A DNA stretch of 6,387 bases from the NCBI GenBank assembly GCA_019136325.1, contig JAGVUJ010000107.1, forward strand, positions 1 through 6,387. Direction: 5' to 3'. Origin of the DNA: Deltaproteobacteria bacterium (GTDB lineage: Bacteria > Desulfobacterota > Syntrophia > Syntrophales > Smithellaceae). Shown here piece after piece: positions 1 through 6,387 of the stretch. Below the pieces are notes generated by a model. The model did no database searches, was not told the DNA's origin, and saw only the letters and a program-made list of their open reading frames with translations. A program made the translations under genes and the position numbers. How positions within the stretch are numbered: position 1 is the first letter of the stretch; each line of letters starts with the position of its first letter.

Positions 1-77
1 AGAATAATAATTTTTTTATTCATCGTTACCGGGGCTGATGACCCAAACCGAATTTAATTTAAGAAAGGATGACCATA

Positions 78-923
78 ATGAATTTTGGAGGAATTTATCC
101 CGCGCATTCACTGCGCGAAGCAACATTTGTCGTGGTGCCGGTTCCCTATGATCTGACATCGACATATCAGCCGGGAAGCCGCCGCGGACCGATAGCCATC
201 ATCGAGGCGTCCACCAACATGGAGCTCTATGATGAAGAATTGAAGAAAGAAACGTATCTGGCCGGAATTCATACGACGCTTCCGGTCGATGTTGACGCCC
301 GCGGGCCGAAAAACATGATCGCTGCCGTGCAAAAAAAGATTTCCAAGATTGTCGCTCTGGATAAAATACCCGTCATGCTGGGCGGAGAACACAGCATCAG
401 CCTGGGAGCGGTGCAGGCGCTGAAAGAAAAATATCCCGGACTTTCCGTTCTGCAACTGGACGCTCATGCCGATTTAAGGGACAGTTACCAGGGAAGCCCC
501 TACAGTCATGCCTCCGTCGCCCGAAGAATTTCGGAGCTTTGCCCGCTTGTTCAGGTCGGCATCCGGAGCATGAGCAAGGAAGAAGGTGATTTTTTACCGA
601 CCAGTAACGTGAAATCCTACAGCGCGGACTTTGTCGCGGAAAGAAAAGACTGGTGTGAGAAAATCAGCAAGGACATCAAGGGCGATGTTTTTGTCACCAT
701 CGATCTGGATGTTTTCGACCCTTCCATCATGGCCTCCACCGGAACTCCGGAACCGGGAGGTCTGTACTGGAGGGATGTGCTGCGCCTGCTTAAATCCGTT
801 TCACGCACCTGCAAGATCCGCGGCTTCGATGTCGTGGAACTGGCCCCGGTTTCCGGCGATATCGCGCCTGATTTCATGGCCGCCAAACTGATTTATCGCT
901 TCATGGGCTACATAACCGGGTAA
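78..923 (+). CDS. speB: Agmatinase (ureohydrolase family)
   Basis: Agmatinase hydrolyses agmatine to putrescine and urea in the cytoplasm, the second step of the arginine decarboxylase route to polyamines. The arginase/agmatinase Mn2+ signatures are all visible. Numbered from the ATG at 78 they are GGEHS (His105), DAHADLRD (Asp128, His130, Asp132) and DLDVFDPS (Asp209, Asp211), followed by GTPEPGG and FDVVELAP. The length of 281 residues is normal for short bacterial SpeB. An in-frame ATG at 69 would add three residues. I prefer 78 because AAAGGA (64-69) sits 8 bases before it, whereas the ATG at 69 overlaps that site. No signal peptide or membrane segment is seen. The usual partner, an arginine decarboxylase, may lie upstream outside the window. 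Another ureohydrolase specificity (for example a guanidinase) cannot be excluded, but the short SpeB-like pattern DAHADLRD...SHAS favours agmatinase. Confidence 0.88.
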   Translation: MNFGGIYPAHSLREATFVVVPVPYDLTSTYQPGSRRGPIAIIEASTNMELYDEELKKETYLAGIHTTLPVDVDARGPKNMIAAVQKKISKIVALDKIPVMLGGEHSISLGAVQALKEKYPGLSVLQLDAHADLRDSYQGSPYSHASVARRISELCPLVQVGIRSMSKEEGDFLPTSNVKSYSADFVAERKDWCEKISKDIKGDVFVTIDLDVFDPSIMASTGTPEPGGLYWRDVLRLLKSVSRTCKIRGFDVVELAPVSGDIAPDFMAAKLIYRFMGYITG

Positions 924-931
924 GATTATTC

Positions 932-956
932 AATCCGTTGATATCGATCAAGGATT
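932..956 (+). other. Hairpin / inverted repeat after speB
   Basis: AATCC-g-TTGAT, loop ATCG, ATCAA-GGATT gives ten base pairs with one bulged G, starting 8 bases after the speB stop codon. There is no T-run after it, so it is not a classical intrinsic terminator. It could protect the speB mRNA 3' end. It could also be a protein site, since it ends 14 bases before the -35 box of the tRNA promoter. The structure is read directly; the role is inference. Confidence 0.4.
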
Positions 957-970
957 ATGAAAATTACTCC

Positions 971-999
971 TTGACAAACAGTGGAGATAATGGTGTAAA
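971..999 (+). promoter_or_regulatory. Sigma70 promoter of the tRNA-fMet gene
   Basis: A perfect -35 box TTGACA (971-976) is followed 17 bases later by TGTAAA (994-999), a weaker -10 that is preceded by TG at 991-992 as in an extended -10. The predicted start is about 1006, roughly 13 bases before the mature tRNA 5' end. The match and position fit a strong stable-RNA promoter. Confidence 0.65.
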
Positions 1000-1018
1000 G
1001 TCAACGTTTTTGTAATGT

Positions 1019-1095
<77 letters not shown>

Positions 1096-1168
1096 AATTC
1101 CATTGCTTTCCACATCTATTGTCCCGGAATCCAAACCGGCCATTAGAAAACGATTTGTTCCTTTCATC

Positions 1169-1185
1169 GTCAAGATTGGCTTGAC
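1169..1185. promoter_or_regulatory. Inverted repeat over the -35 box (candidate operator)
   Basis: GTCAAG (1169-1174), spacer ATTGG, CTTGAC (1180-1185) is a perfect 6-bp inverted repeat. Its right arm contains five of the six bases of the -35 hexamer at 1181-1186. Flanking CTTTC (1161-1165) and GAAAG (1188-1192) extend the symmetry to about 32 bp with a small mismatch zone. Placement on the -35 suggests a repressor site. It might instead be a weak hairpin ending the tRNA transcript, but no T-run follows. No regulator gene is visible in the window. Confidence 0.35.
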
Positions 1186-1209
1186 AGGAAAGAATACATT
1201 TTCTATAAT
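1181..1209 (+). promoter_or_regulatory. Consensus sigma70 promoter of the HEAT/HD-GYP operon
   Basis: TTGACA (1181-1186), 17-base spacer, TATAAT (1204-1209): both hexamers are perfect and the spacing is optimal. The predicted transcript starts about 1216, leaving a leader of about 160 bases before the first start codon. Nothing else lies between it and the operon, so it most likely drives both genes. Confidence 0.75.
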
Positions 1210-1375
1210 TTTTCATACATAAGATTAAAAAAATTTTAAATATTTACGGTGATTTAACGCTCAAGGGCAGGGTCATTCAGGCCGAAACAAATAAACACGT
1301 TGGCTATCTGCCGGTTATTTTAAATTTGTCACGATTGCATAATCATTATAAATTTTTTTATAGAAAAGCGGTGCC
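1210..1375 (+). other. AT-rich 5' leader, no recognised RNA family
   Basis: This gene-free leader starts very AT-rich, then has a G/C-richer core (about 1256-1314), then another AT-rich run. In the core GGCAG (1266-1270) can pair with CTGCC (1308-1312), and GGCC (1280-1283) with GGCT (1302-1305, one G-U pair), with an asymmetric internal loop between them. The stem is followed by a T-rich stretch (1315-1327). This could be a cis-regulatory structure or attenuator, but the stems are short and I do not recognise a riboswitch. A possible secondary promoter, TTGTCA (1326-1331) with TATAAA (1347-1352), has only a 15-base spacer. Confidence 0.3.
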
Positions 1376-1378
1376 GTG

Positions 1379-3115
1379 ATGAACATCCGGGATAACGACA
1401 ATAAGGAAACGGATAAATTCCTTTCGATCAAGCAATCGGATGATATCAAAAAGCTGTTCGTCCAGATGGTGCTGACCAGCAAGAACGTATCGTTGTATCC
1501 CGAAGGTCACAGCATCAGTTCCAATTCCATCAAACAATTCCATGAAGCGTTGGATGCCCATATTCGCAAATATGGAGATATCCGGTTTGAATTCGAAAGG
1601 GATCGCGTTCTCTGTCAGAAAATCGAGGTTCAGACTGAACCGCCGGAAGAAGGATCCCTTACCTTCACGCTTTTCCGTGACGGAATAAGATGGCTGGAGT
1701 TTACCGAAGGCATAGAGCTGAAAGAAGTTCGCGATTTATTATCGATTGTGCAAAAATATTCCGTACTGACAAAAGAACCCGAAGGCGATATTGTCACCGC
1801 TTTCTGGGAAGCCCGTTTTGATCATGTGTTTTATCAGGCCGATGATTTTGTTTCAGAACACACCGCCGACAAACTCGATCAGCCTTTAAAATCAGATACC
1901 ACGCCGGCCGTTGAAGAAGCGGGAACGGGAGACTCTGCGCCGGAGGAAACAACCGCGCTCGACAAAACGGCAACCGATGATGTTTCAACCGGCGGACTGG
2001 GTTTCGATCAAGGTTCCTATGTGCTGACAACCAGTGAGCAAATCGCTCTCCAGGAAATGATTTCCCGCGAAGAAATGCTGCCCGCGACCGCACATTTGAA
2101 TATGCTGCTGGATATGCTTCTCCAGCACAAAGAAGAAAAGGACTTCAACGTTATTCTGGAAGTCATCTCGGAAGAATTTGACGGTTCGATTCATCGTCAC
2201 GATTTCGAGGCTGCCGTTATCATTCTCAACGGCCTTCACAAGATTATGGGCAGCGGACGGCTGAATTGTCCGCAGGCCGGTCCTTTAATCGAAACGTTCT
2301 ACAACAACATCTCATCCGATGCCAGGTGCCTGAAACCGCTGAAGGAAGCCTGGAGTTCCTTCAACTTCAGCCAAATTGAATTTCTTGGGCAGGTTTTCAA
2401 GCATCTCCACCCGCAAGCCGTTGATACGCTGATGCAGTTCTTACTTGCCGGACAGCCGTCGCATTTGGAACAAATGGTCCAGGATACGATTATTGGCCTT
2501 ATTCGGCAGGACATGAATGCTCTCGATCAATTGATCACTACGGCGGATGAAAAAACGGCGGAAAAACTGGTTTTCATCCTGTCTCGTCTGGATGCGGAAA
2601 TATCTTTGAATCATCTTATGAAGCTGGCCCGCCATTTCTCTTCATCGGCTCGTCGCCTGGCGGTCAAGACAATCGCACAGTCAGGCAGTAACCAGGCGGC
2701 AAAAATTTTTGAGTTTATCGACGACCCGGATGAATCGGTGCGCCGGATCGTCCTGATGCACATGGGCAGAACACGAAATGATCTTGCGGAAGATTTTCTG
2801 CTGCAATATCTTCAACGCCGGAAATCAGAGACTGCCGACGTCGAACACATTATAGAGTGCTTCACCGCCCTGGGAAAATGCGGATCCGCACGTTCAATTC
2901 CCTTGCTCAGTCAAATCCTGCTGCAGCCGAAGTGGACGGGCGGCTTCAGAAAATCGGCATATCGTGAAGGCGCCGCGCAGGCCTTGATGGCTTTGAAAAT
3001 ACCGGAGGCCCGTCACGTGATTGAAAAAGCGGGACACAGTTTGAATCCCGGTCTGCGCAGAATTGCGCGTAAAGCCGGAAAAGAACTTTTCCAAAAAAAC
3101 AAAAAGGGACGATAG
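1379..3115 (+). CDS. HEAT-repeat-like cytoplasmic protein, partner of HD-GYP
   Basis: I do not recognise a named family. Numbering is from the GTG at 1376, one codon before the ATG I use. Residues 25-155 form an alpha/beta N-terminal module resembling the N-terminus of the next gene's product. Residues 158-215 are an acidic, Thr/Glu/Asp-rich linker. From about 216 to the end the protein is helical. The part from about 395 to 570 looks like HEAT repeats: paired helices with motifs such as SSARRLAVKTIAQ, DDPDESVRRIVLMHMG and GLRRIARKAGK. Such arrays usually bind proteins. No catalytic motif, signal peptide or membrane helix is seen. The start is uncertain: GTG 1376 and ATG 1379 are adjacent, and only a weak AAGCGG (1365-1370) precedes them. 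It lies 2 bases upstream of the HD-GYP gene, so it is probably co-transcribed and may scaffold or regulate that enzyme (inference). Confidence 0.8.
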   Translation: MNIRDNDNKETDKFLSIKQSDDIKKLFVQMVLTSKNVSLYPEGHSISSNSIKQFHEALDAHIRKYGDIRFEFERDRVLCQKIEVQTEPPEEGSLTFTLFRDGIRWLEFTEGIELKEVRDLLSIVQKYSVLTKEPEGDIVTAFWEARFDHVFYQADDFVSEHTADKLDQPLKSDTTPAVEEAGTGDSAPEETTALDKTATDDVSTGGLGFDQGSYVLTTSEQIALQEMISREEMLPATAHLNMLLDMLLQHKEEKDFNVILEVISEEFDGSIHRHDFEAAVIILNGLHKIMGSGRLNCPQAGPLIETFYNNISSDARCLKPLKEAWSSFNFSQIEFLGQVFKHLHPQAVDTLMQFLLAGQPSHLEQMVQDTIIGLIRQDMNALDQLITTADEKTAEKLVFILSRLDAEISLNHLMKLARHFSSSARRLAVKTIAQSGSNQAAKIFEFIDDPDESVRRIVLMHMGRTRNDLAEDFLLQYLQRRKSETADVEHIIECFTALGKCGSARSIPLLSQILLQPKWTGGFRKSAYREGAAQALMALKIPEARHVIEKAGHSLNPGLRRIARKAGKELFQKNKKGR

Positions 3116-3117
3116 TC

Positions 3118-4560
3118 ATGTCTGAACAAAGATCGATTCCGGAAAAATTGGGCCATGATTTTCTGAGAACCATGTATCACATGATCAGCGCGGTGCGGAT
3201 GTATCAGGATAATAATCAGATTGTCCGTACCAGTGTCGACTCTTTTCAGAAAATACTCAATGAATTGACTGCCAAAAGTGACATTAGTCTGCGTTTGCAT
3301 CGGAGCCGCTTTCATCTCGCAGGAGAAAAAATTCCCTACCGCAGAGACGCGGCTGTTATTGTTTACAATATGGCGGATTTTTTTTCGAAACGAGGCATCG
3401 GCAGCATCAATTTTCTGAAGTCTGCCCAAAATACGCTGCCCGAAAATATCATGGCTTTTATGCGCTTGCTCAATGACACCATCAAACACGATCACCACAT
3501 TGACTGGCTGGATGAACAGTTGAATAAAAATGATTTTTCATGGGTGTCGATTCTTCCGAAACAGGATGACGACGAAAGCGTGGAAAGCGGATCTCTCGAG
3601 GATAAAAAATTTGAAAAGGCGCGCAAAAATTATTTTCAGGCCATAGAAGCGGTCAAAGAAGTGGCGCAGAAAGTATCCGAGAGTATGGTGGGAGTGCGCA
3701 GAGTCAGACGATTGTCCCAGAATATCGTGGATATGGTCAAGCAGGATCCCGCCCTGTTGATCGGGCTGGCAACGCTCAAGGACTACGATGATTATACGTA
3801 CGCTCACTCTGTCAATGTCGCCCTGCTCGCCACCTGTCTGGGCAAACACATCGACTTGTCAGACATCGCCCTCGAGCATCTGACGATTTGCGGTCTTTTT
3901 CATGATTTGGGCAAGGTAGATGTTCCCAAAGAGATTCTCTTCAAACATGGAGAATTGACCAATGTGGAATGGGATATTGTTAAAACGCATCCCGTCAAGG
4001 GCGTGAAAAAAATTCTTATGCTCAATACCAATCCCTCATTGAGATCAAAAATCATTCTCGGTCCTTTTGAACATCACCTGAATCTGGACATGACCGGTTA
4101 TCCCGGCACCTTGTTTATCAACAACCTGAGTCTTATGGGCAAGATCATTCACATCGCCGACGTTTATGAAGCAATGACCAGCGAGAGAGTTTACCGGAAA
4201 AAGTCCTATACGCCCGACGAAGTGCTGAAATGGATGTGGACGGAAGCGGGAAAAAGCTTTGACACCATTCTCTTGAAGCGTTTTATTCACATGATGGGAG
4301 CTTATCCTATCGGTTCCGTCGTGGAATTGAGCAACGGAGCTTTCGGACTGGTTATGGATTATCCCGAGGAAGCCGAGCGCAACCGGCCCCTGATTCTGCT
4401 TCTGGAAGACGACGGGACAGGCGCCTGGCATAGCGGCAAAATGATTTACCTGGCCGATCAGGACATCCCGGATGGCCCGGACCGTTTGAAGATCGTCAGA
4501 ACAATCCTGCCGGATAAGCTGCACATTAAACCGGCGGAGTTTTTTCTACACATCAAGTGA
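3118..4560 (+). CDS. HD-GYP domain protein, putative cyclic dinucleotide phosphodiesterase
   Basis: HD-GYP proteins typically hydrolyse cyclic-di-GMP (some cGAMP) with a di- or trinuclear metal centre. Residues about 15-145 are an N-terminal module like that of the upstream protein. Residues 160-215 are a charged helical connector. The HD-GYP core spans about 216-395, and a beta-rich tail (397-480) follows. Visible ligands are His230 (YAHSVNV), His262-Asp263 (FHDLGK, with Lys266), His291 (KTHPVKG), His319-His320 and Asp348 (HIADVYEA). Gly327-Tyr328-Pro329 is the GYP triplet, and Arg357 fits phosphate binding. The usual HHExxDGxGYP reads HHLNLDMTGYP, losing the Glu and the first Gly. The residue four before His230 is Tyr, not the Glu that binds a third metal in some members, so a binuclear site is likely. 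There is no receiver domain or membrane helix. AGGGA (3105-3109) lies 8 bases before the ATG, and the gene is coupled to the upstream gene. Confidence 0.88.
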   Translation: MSEQRSIPEKLGHDFLRTMYHMISAVRMYQDNNQIVRTSVDSFQKILNELTAKSDISLRLHRSRFHLAGEKIPYRRDAAVIVYNMADFFSKRGIGSINFLKSAQNTLPENIMAFMRLLNDTIKHDHHIDWLDEQLNKNDFSWVSILPKQDDDESVESGSLEDKKFEKARKNYFQAIEAVKEVAQKVSESMVGVRRVRRLSQNIVDMVKQDPALLIGLATLKDYDDYTYAHSVNVALLATCLGKHIDLSDIALEHLTICGLFHDLGKVDVPKEILFKHGELTNVEWDIVKTHPVKGVKKILMLNTNPSLRSKIILGPFEHHLNLDMTGYPGTLFINNLSLMGKIIHIADVYEAMTSERVYRKKSYTPDEVLKWMWTEAGKSFDTILLKRFIHMMGAYPIGSVVELSNGAFGLVMDYPEEAERNRPLILLLEDDGTGAWHSGKMIYLADQDIPDGPDRLKIVRTILPDKLHIKPAEFFLHIK

Positions 4561-4575
4561 CACGGAGCGATTTTT

Positions 4576-4602
4576 TTGTTAAATTTTCCTAATAATTATG
4601 CT
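4576..4602 (+). promoter_or_regulatory. Possible promoter of the TPR lipoprotein gene
   Basis: TTGTTA (4576-4581) and TATGCT (4597-4602) lie in an AT-rich spacer, 15 bases apart, which is shorter than optimal. Position and composition suit a promoter for the gene at 4645, but the match is only moderate. Confidence 0.25.
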
Positions 4603-4644
4603 AGTGAATCACAATACCAAACATTATTCATGGAGGCGGATATT

Positions 4645-5283
4645 ATGAAAAAAAGTGCTTTTTTTACTCTTATACTAATTCTGACATTAACCCTCATTTG
4701 CTCATGTTCGAAGCCCTCTGAAAACGCCGACGACCTGACGAACGAGGCAAACCTTTTATGGGACGGCAAACAGTATACGGAACCGCAGAAGGCTGTAGAA
4801 TATCTGAGCAAGGCCATTACGCAGCAACCCGATTACGCCGACACCTACAATCAGCGGGGTGTTGCTTATAAAAATATCGGCAATAATCAGCTCGCGCTTG
4901 AAGATTTCAGCACGGCAATCCGCTTGCAGCCTGATTTCGTTTTGGCTTATTACAACCGCGCAACCGTGCACAATAATCTCGGCCAGTATAAAGAGGCTAT
5001 TGACGACTGCGGTGAGGCCATTCGCCTCAAGCCCGATTTCGCCGAAGCGTATAATATCAGAGGCATTAATCATAATAAGCTCAAAAACTACAAAATGGCC
5101 ATCGACGATTTCAACAAGGCCATCAAGCTCGAGCCGAATAACGCCAATGCATACAATAATCGCGGCCTGGCTTATTTCATGCTGGAAAACAATACGCAGG
5201 GATGCAGCGATGTTAAAAAAGCATGCGAGCTGGGATTTTGTAAAGCGCTGGACCTGATTAAAAGCCGAGGATACTGCCTTTAA
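4645..5283 (+). CDS. TPR-repeat lipoprotein
   Basis: This is a 212-residue secreted lipoprotein. It starts MKKSAFF, followed by a hydrophobic run and an I-C-S-C lipobox that makes Cys21 the lipidated residue. Ser at +2 would not retain it in the inner membrane, so the outer membrane periplasmic face is likely. Then come about five 34-residue TPR units: residues 30-63 (divergent), 64-97, 98-131, 132-165, and 166-199 (degenerate second helix). They carry typical signatures such as AYYNRATVHNNLGQYKEAI and AIKLEPN. Tandem TPRs bind proteins, so a periplasmic adaptor role is inferred; no enzyme motif is seen. The C-terminus holds four cysteines (187, 194, 199, 211). I chose ATG 4645 because GGAGG (4632-4636) sits 8 bases before it and the signal peptide then begins correctly. 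The in-frame TTG at 4576 would bury the signal peptide. The 84-base AT-rich gap from the HD-GYP gene suggests separate expression. Confidence 0.85.
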   Translation: MKKSAFFTLILILTLTLICSCSKPSENADDLTNEANLLWDGKQYTEPQKAVEYLSKAITQQPDYADTYNQRGVAYKNIGNNQLALEDFSTAIRLQPDFVLAYYNRATVHNNLGQYKEAIDDCGEAIRLKPDFAEAYNIRGINHNKLKNYKMAIDDFNKAIKLEPNNANAYNNRGLAYFMLENNTQGCSDVKKACELGFCKALDLIKSRGYCL

Positions 5284-5404
5284 TCAGGCGCTGATCTGAA
5301 TGTAAAAATTAACCATGTGTTGTTTGTCCGTATCATTGATTCCTGTTGGTGCGCCGGTTGTCTAGTGATGTAAAGCGTTTATCCGATACATAACGAAGGA
5401 TGTC
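5284..5404. other. Spacer between TPR gene and last gene
   Basis: This 121-base spacer has no convincing promoter or terminator. At its left edge are two small overlapping palindromes, GCCT-N6-AGGC (5276-5289, running into the stop codon) and ATCAG-GCG-CTGAT (5283-5295). Neither is followed by a T-run. A TTGATT at 5336-5341 has no good -10 partner. The only clear element is the ribosome site GAAGGA (5395-5400) of the next gene. Confidence 0.35.
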
Positions 5405-6387
5405 ATGATAAGTCTGGGTATTTTCAAACCGTTTAAAAAAACGCCGGCCATTAAAAATCTGGGCGTTAGACATTACCACATTTATTGTTCTCTGAGCAGG
5501 CTCGCTCCGGGCGTGGACAATATTCATCTGGATGTCCGCATCAGCCCTCAAGTATACAGCAGCCTGAAGAAGACAACGTTTCTTCTGATGGTCAAACACA
5601 GCGGGACTGAATTTTTTTTCAAGGAATACAAGAAAGAGTTCTGTGAAGCGGAGAAAGATGCCTTAAGACGGATATGCAACGATATCTTGCTCGACGGAAT
5701 CAATAAAGCAAAAACGGCCTCTGAAGTACAGATTGACTTTCTGGCACAGACGGCGCTGGCAAAACTGTTTCTGGAAGAAGTCAGATTACAGTACAAAATA
5801 CTGGTAGAACAAATTGAACCGCTTGTGAAAATGTATCAGCTGTCCGCCAAGCATGATCAGAGCGACATTTTTGTAATTAAAGATAAATTATCGGAAATCA
5901 AGCTGCACTATAATCAGATTATCCGGATGGTCGGCAAGGAACTTTTTGAGCTTCTTGCTGATGTGAATACGCGAAAACTCAGAGACATGCGTGAAACACA
6001 CTTCCCCTCCCGTGATATTTTACCGAGTTTTTTTCTTACCAACCCCCTTTTGCACGTCGGCAATCCCAATGACGACTTCTTTTTGATTGAAGAATATGTG
6101 CTCATGGGGCAGCGTTCTGAGGACATTGACAATTATAAAAACGTCAAATTGATCATGCACGAACTACTGGCTCAAATTGATTTGACGATCGAAGACAGCA
6201 TCAACACTCATGCGGACACTCATGAACGAAAATTTCAGACAGTCGATGGTCTTTTCGATGCCGACCATCAGGCTTTCGATGCATTAATCATGGAGCCTGA
6301 TAATATCGAAAGGATGCTCGACTTTTTCGATTCGCGCGAACAATACGAAAAAGCCAAAAAAACAAAAGAAACAGAGAGCGGCATAAA
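5405..6387 (+). CDS. Unrecognised soluble protein, 3' end outside window
   Basis: The frame is open from ATG 5405 to the right edge: 327 codons plus two bases with no stop, so the gene continues. GAAGGA (5395-5400) precedes the ATG by only 4 bases. No other start is possible upstream, because an in-frame TGA lies at 5366-5368. I do not recognise the family. Residues 1-20 are basic, 20-75 look beta-rich (HLDVRISPQVY, TTFLLMVKHSG), and 75-195 are strongly helical with coiled-coil character. Residues 198-235 hold a Pro/aromatic-rich segment (HFPSRDILPSFFL, NPNDDFFLIEEYVLMG). From 245 on it is again helical and acidic. No signal peptide, membrane segment or catalytic motif is visible. Base composition matches its neighbours, and the reverse frames across it look like shadows. 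It is probably a large cytoplasmic protein of lineage-restricted distribution (inference). Confidence 0.75.
   Translation, partial: MISLGIFKPFKKTPAIKNLGVRHYHIYCSLSRLAPGVDNIHLDVRISPQVYSSLKKTTFLLMVKHSGTEFFFKEYKKEFCEAEKDALRRICNDILLDGINKAKTASEVQIDFLAQTALAKLFLEEVRLQYKILVEQIEPLVKMYQLSAKHDQSDIFVIKDKLSEIKLHYNQIIRMVGKELFELLADVNTRKLRDMRETHFPSRDILPSFFLTNPLLHVGNPNDDFFLIEEYVLMGQRSEDIDNYKNVKLIMHELLAQIDLTIEDSINTHADTHERKFQTVDGLFDADHQAFDALIMEPDNIERMLDFFDSREQYEKAKKTKETESGI

Noticed and set aside
1..57. 3' tail of an upstream gene, and a fluoride-riboswitch-like GGCTGATGACCC at 33-44
   Set aside because: Two short frames are open from the edge (ending 38 and 57) with nothing recognisable, and the DNA is AT-rich like a spacer. 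The GATGG/TTCGCC parts of the riboswitch are missing.
1256..1320. Possible cyclic-di-GMP (GEMM) riboswitch in the leader of the HD-GYP operon
   Set aside because: AACGCTCAAGGGCAG loosely recalls the 5' part of that class, but the conserved internal GACGCAAAGC-type segment and the receptor stem are absent.
1325..1342. Sigma54-like site (TTGTCACGATTGCA)
   Set aside because: The CACG and TTGC elements are only one base apart instead of about four, so the GG and GC pairs are not on the required spacing.
4571..4577. T-run after the HD-GYP stop codon as an intrinsic terminator
   Set aside because: No stable stem lies immediately upstream; the best pairing is three bases.
4576..4644. N-terminal extension of the TPR lipoprotein from a TTG start
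   Set aside because: No ribosome site precedes it, it would place 23 residues before the signal peptide, and ATG 4645 has an ideal GGAGG.
5336..5364. Promoter TTGATT-N17-TGTCTA before the last gene
   Set aside because: The -10 matches only about two of six consensus bases.

Overview
The window reads as ordinary chromosomal DNA of a Gram-negative bacterium. I infer a deltaproteobacterial-type anaerobe (Desulfobacterota, perhaps Syntrophales-like). The reasons are the lipoprotein signal peptide, the moderate GC of the genes against AT-rich spacers, strong Shine-Dalgarno sites, and a HEAT-repeat gene coupled to an HD-GYP gene. I could not search a database, so the lineage is a judgement. All genes lie on the + strand and nothing looks mobile.

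Layout. An agmatinase gene (speB, 78-923) comes first. A short hairpin-bearing spacer follows, then a promoter and an initiator tRNA-fMet (1019-1095, CCA encoded). Next is a 280-base gene-free stretch. It holds a textbook sigma70 promoter (TTGACA-N17-TATAAT), an inverted repeat lying across its -35 box, and an AT-rich leader of about 160 bases. The promoter faces a two-gene operon: a 578/579-residue cytoplasmic protein with C-terminal HEAT-like helical repeats (1379-3115) and, two bases further on, a 480-residue HD-GYP protein (3118-4560). An 84-base AT-rich gap leads to a small TPR lipoprotein (4645-5283). The last 983 bases are one open frame for an unrecognised soluble protein (5405 to the right edge), cut off by the window end.

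How the genes may work together. The HEAT/HD-GYP pair is the functional centre. The two proteins are very probably co-transcribed and translationally coupled. By eye they also share a related N-terminal module of roughly 100 residues, so one looks like a repeat-scaffold partner and the other like a metal-dependent phosphohydrolase (probably cyclic-di-GMP or a related nucleotide) built on the same input domain. The HD-GYP core keeps the binuclear metal ligands and the GYP triplet but departs from the usual HHExxDGxGYP signature. Agmatinase (polyamine synthesis) and tRNA-fMet look like unrelated housekeeping neighbours. No direct link is visible between the operon and the TPR lipoprotein or the last gene beyond shared orientation.
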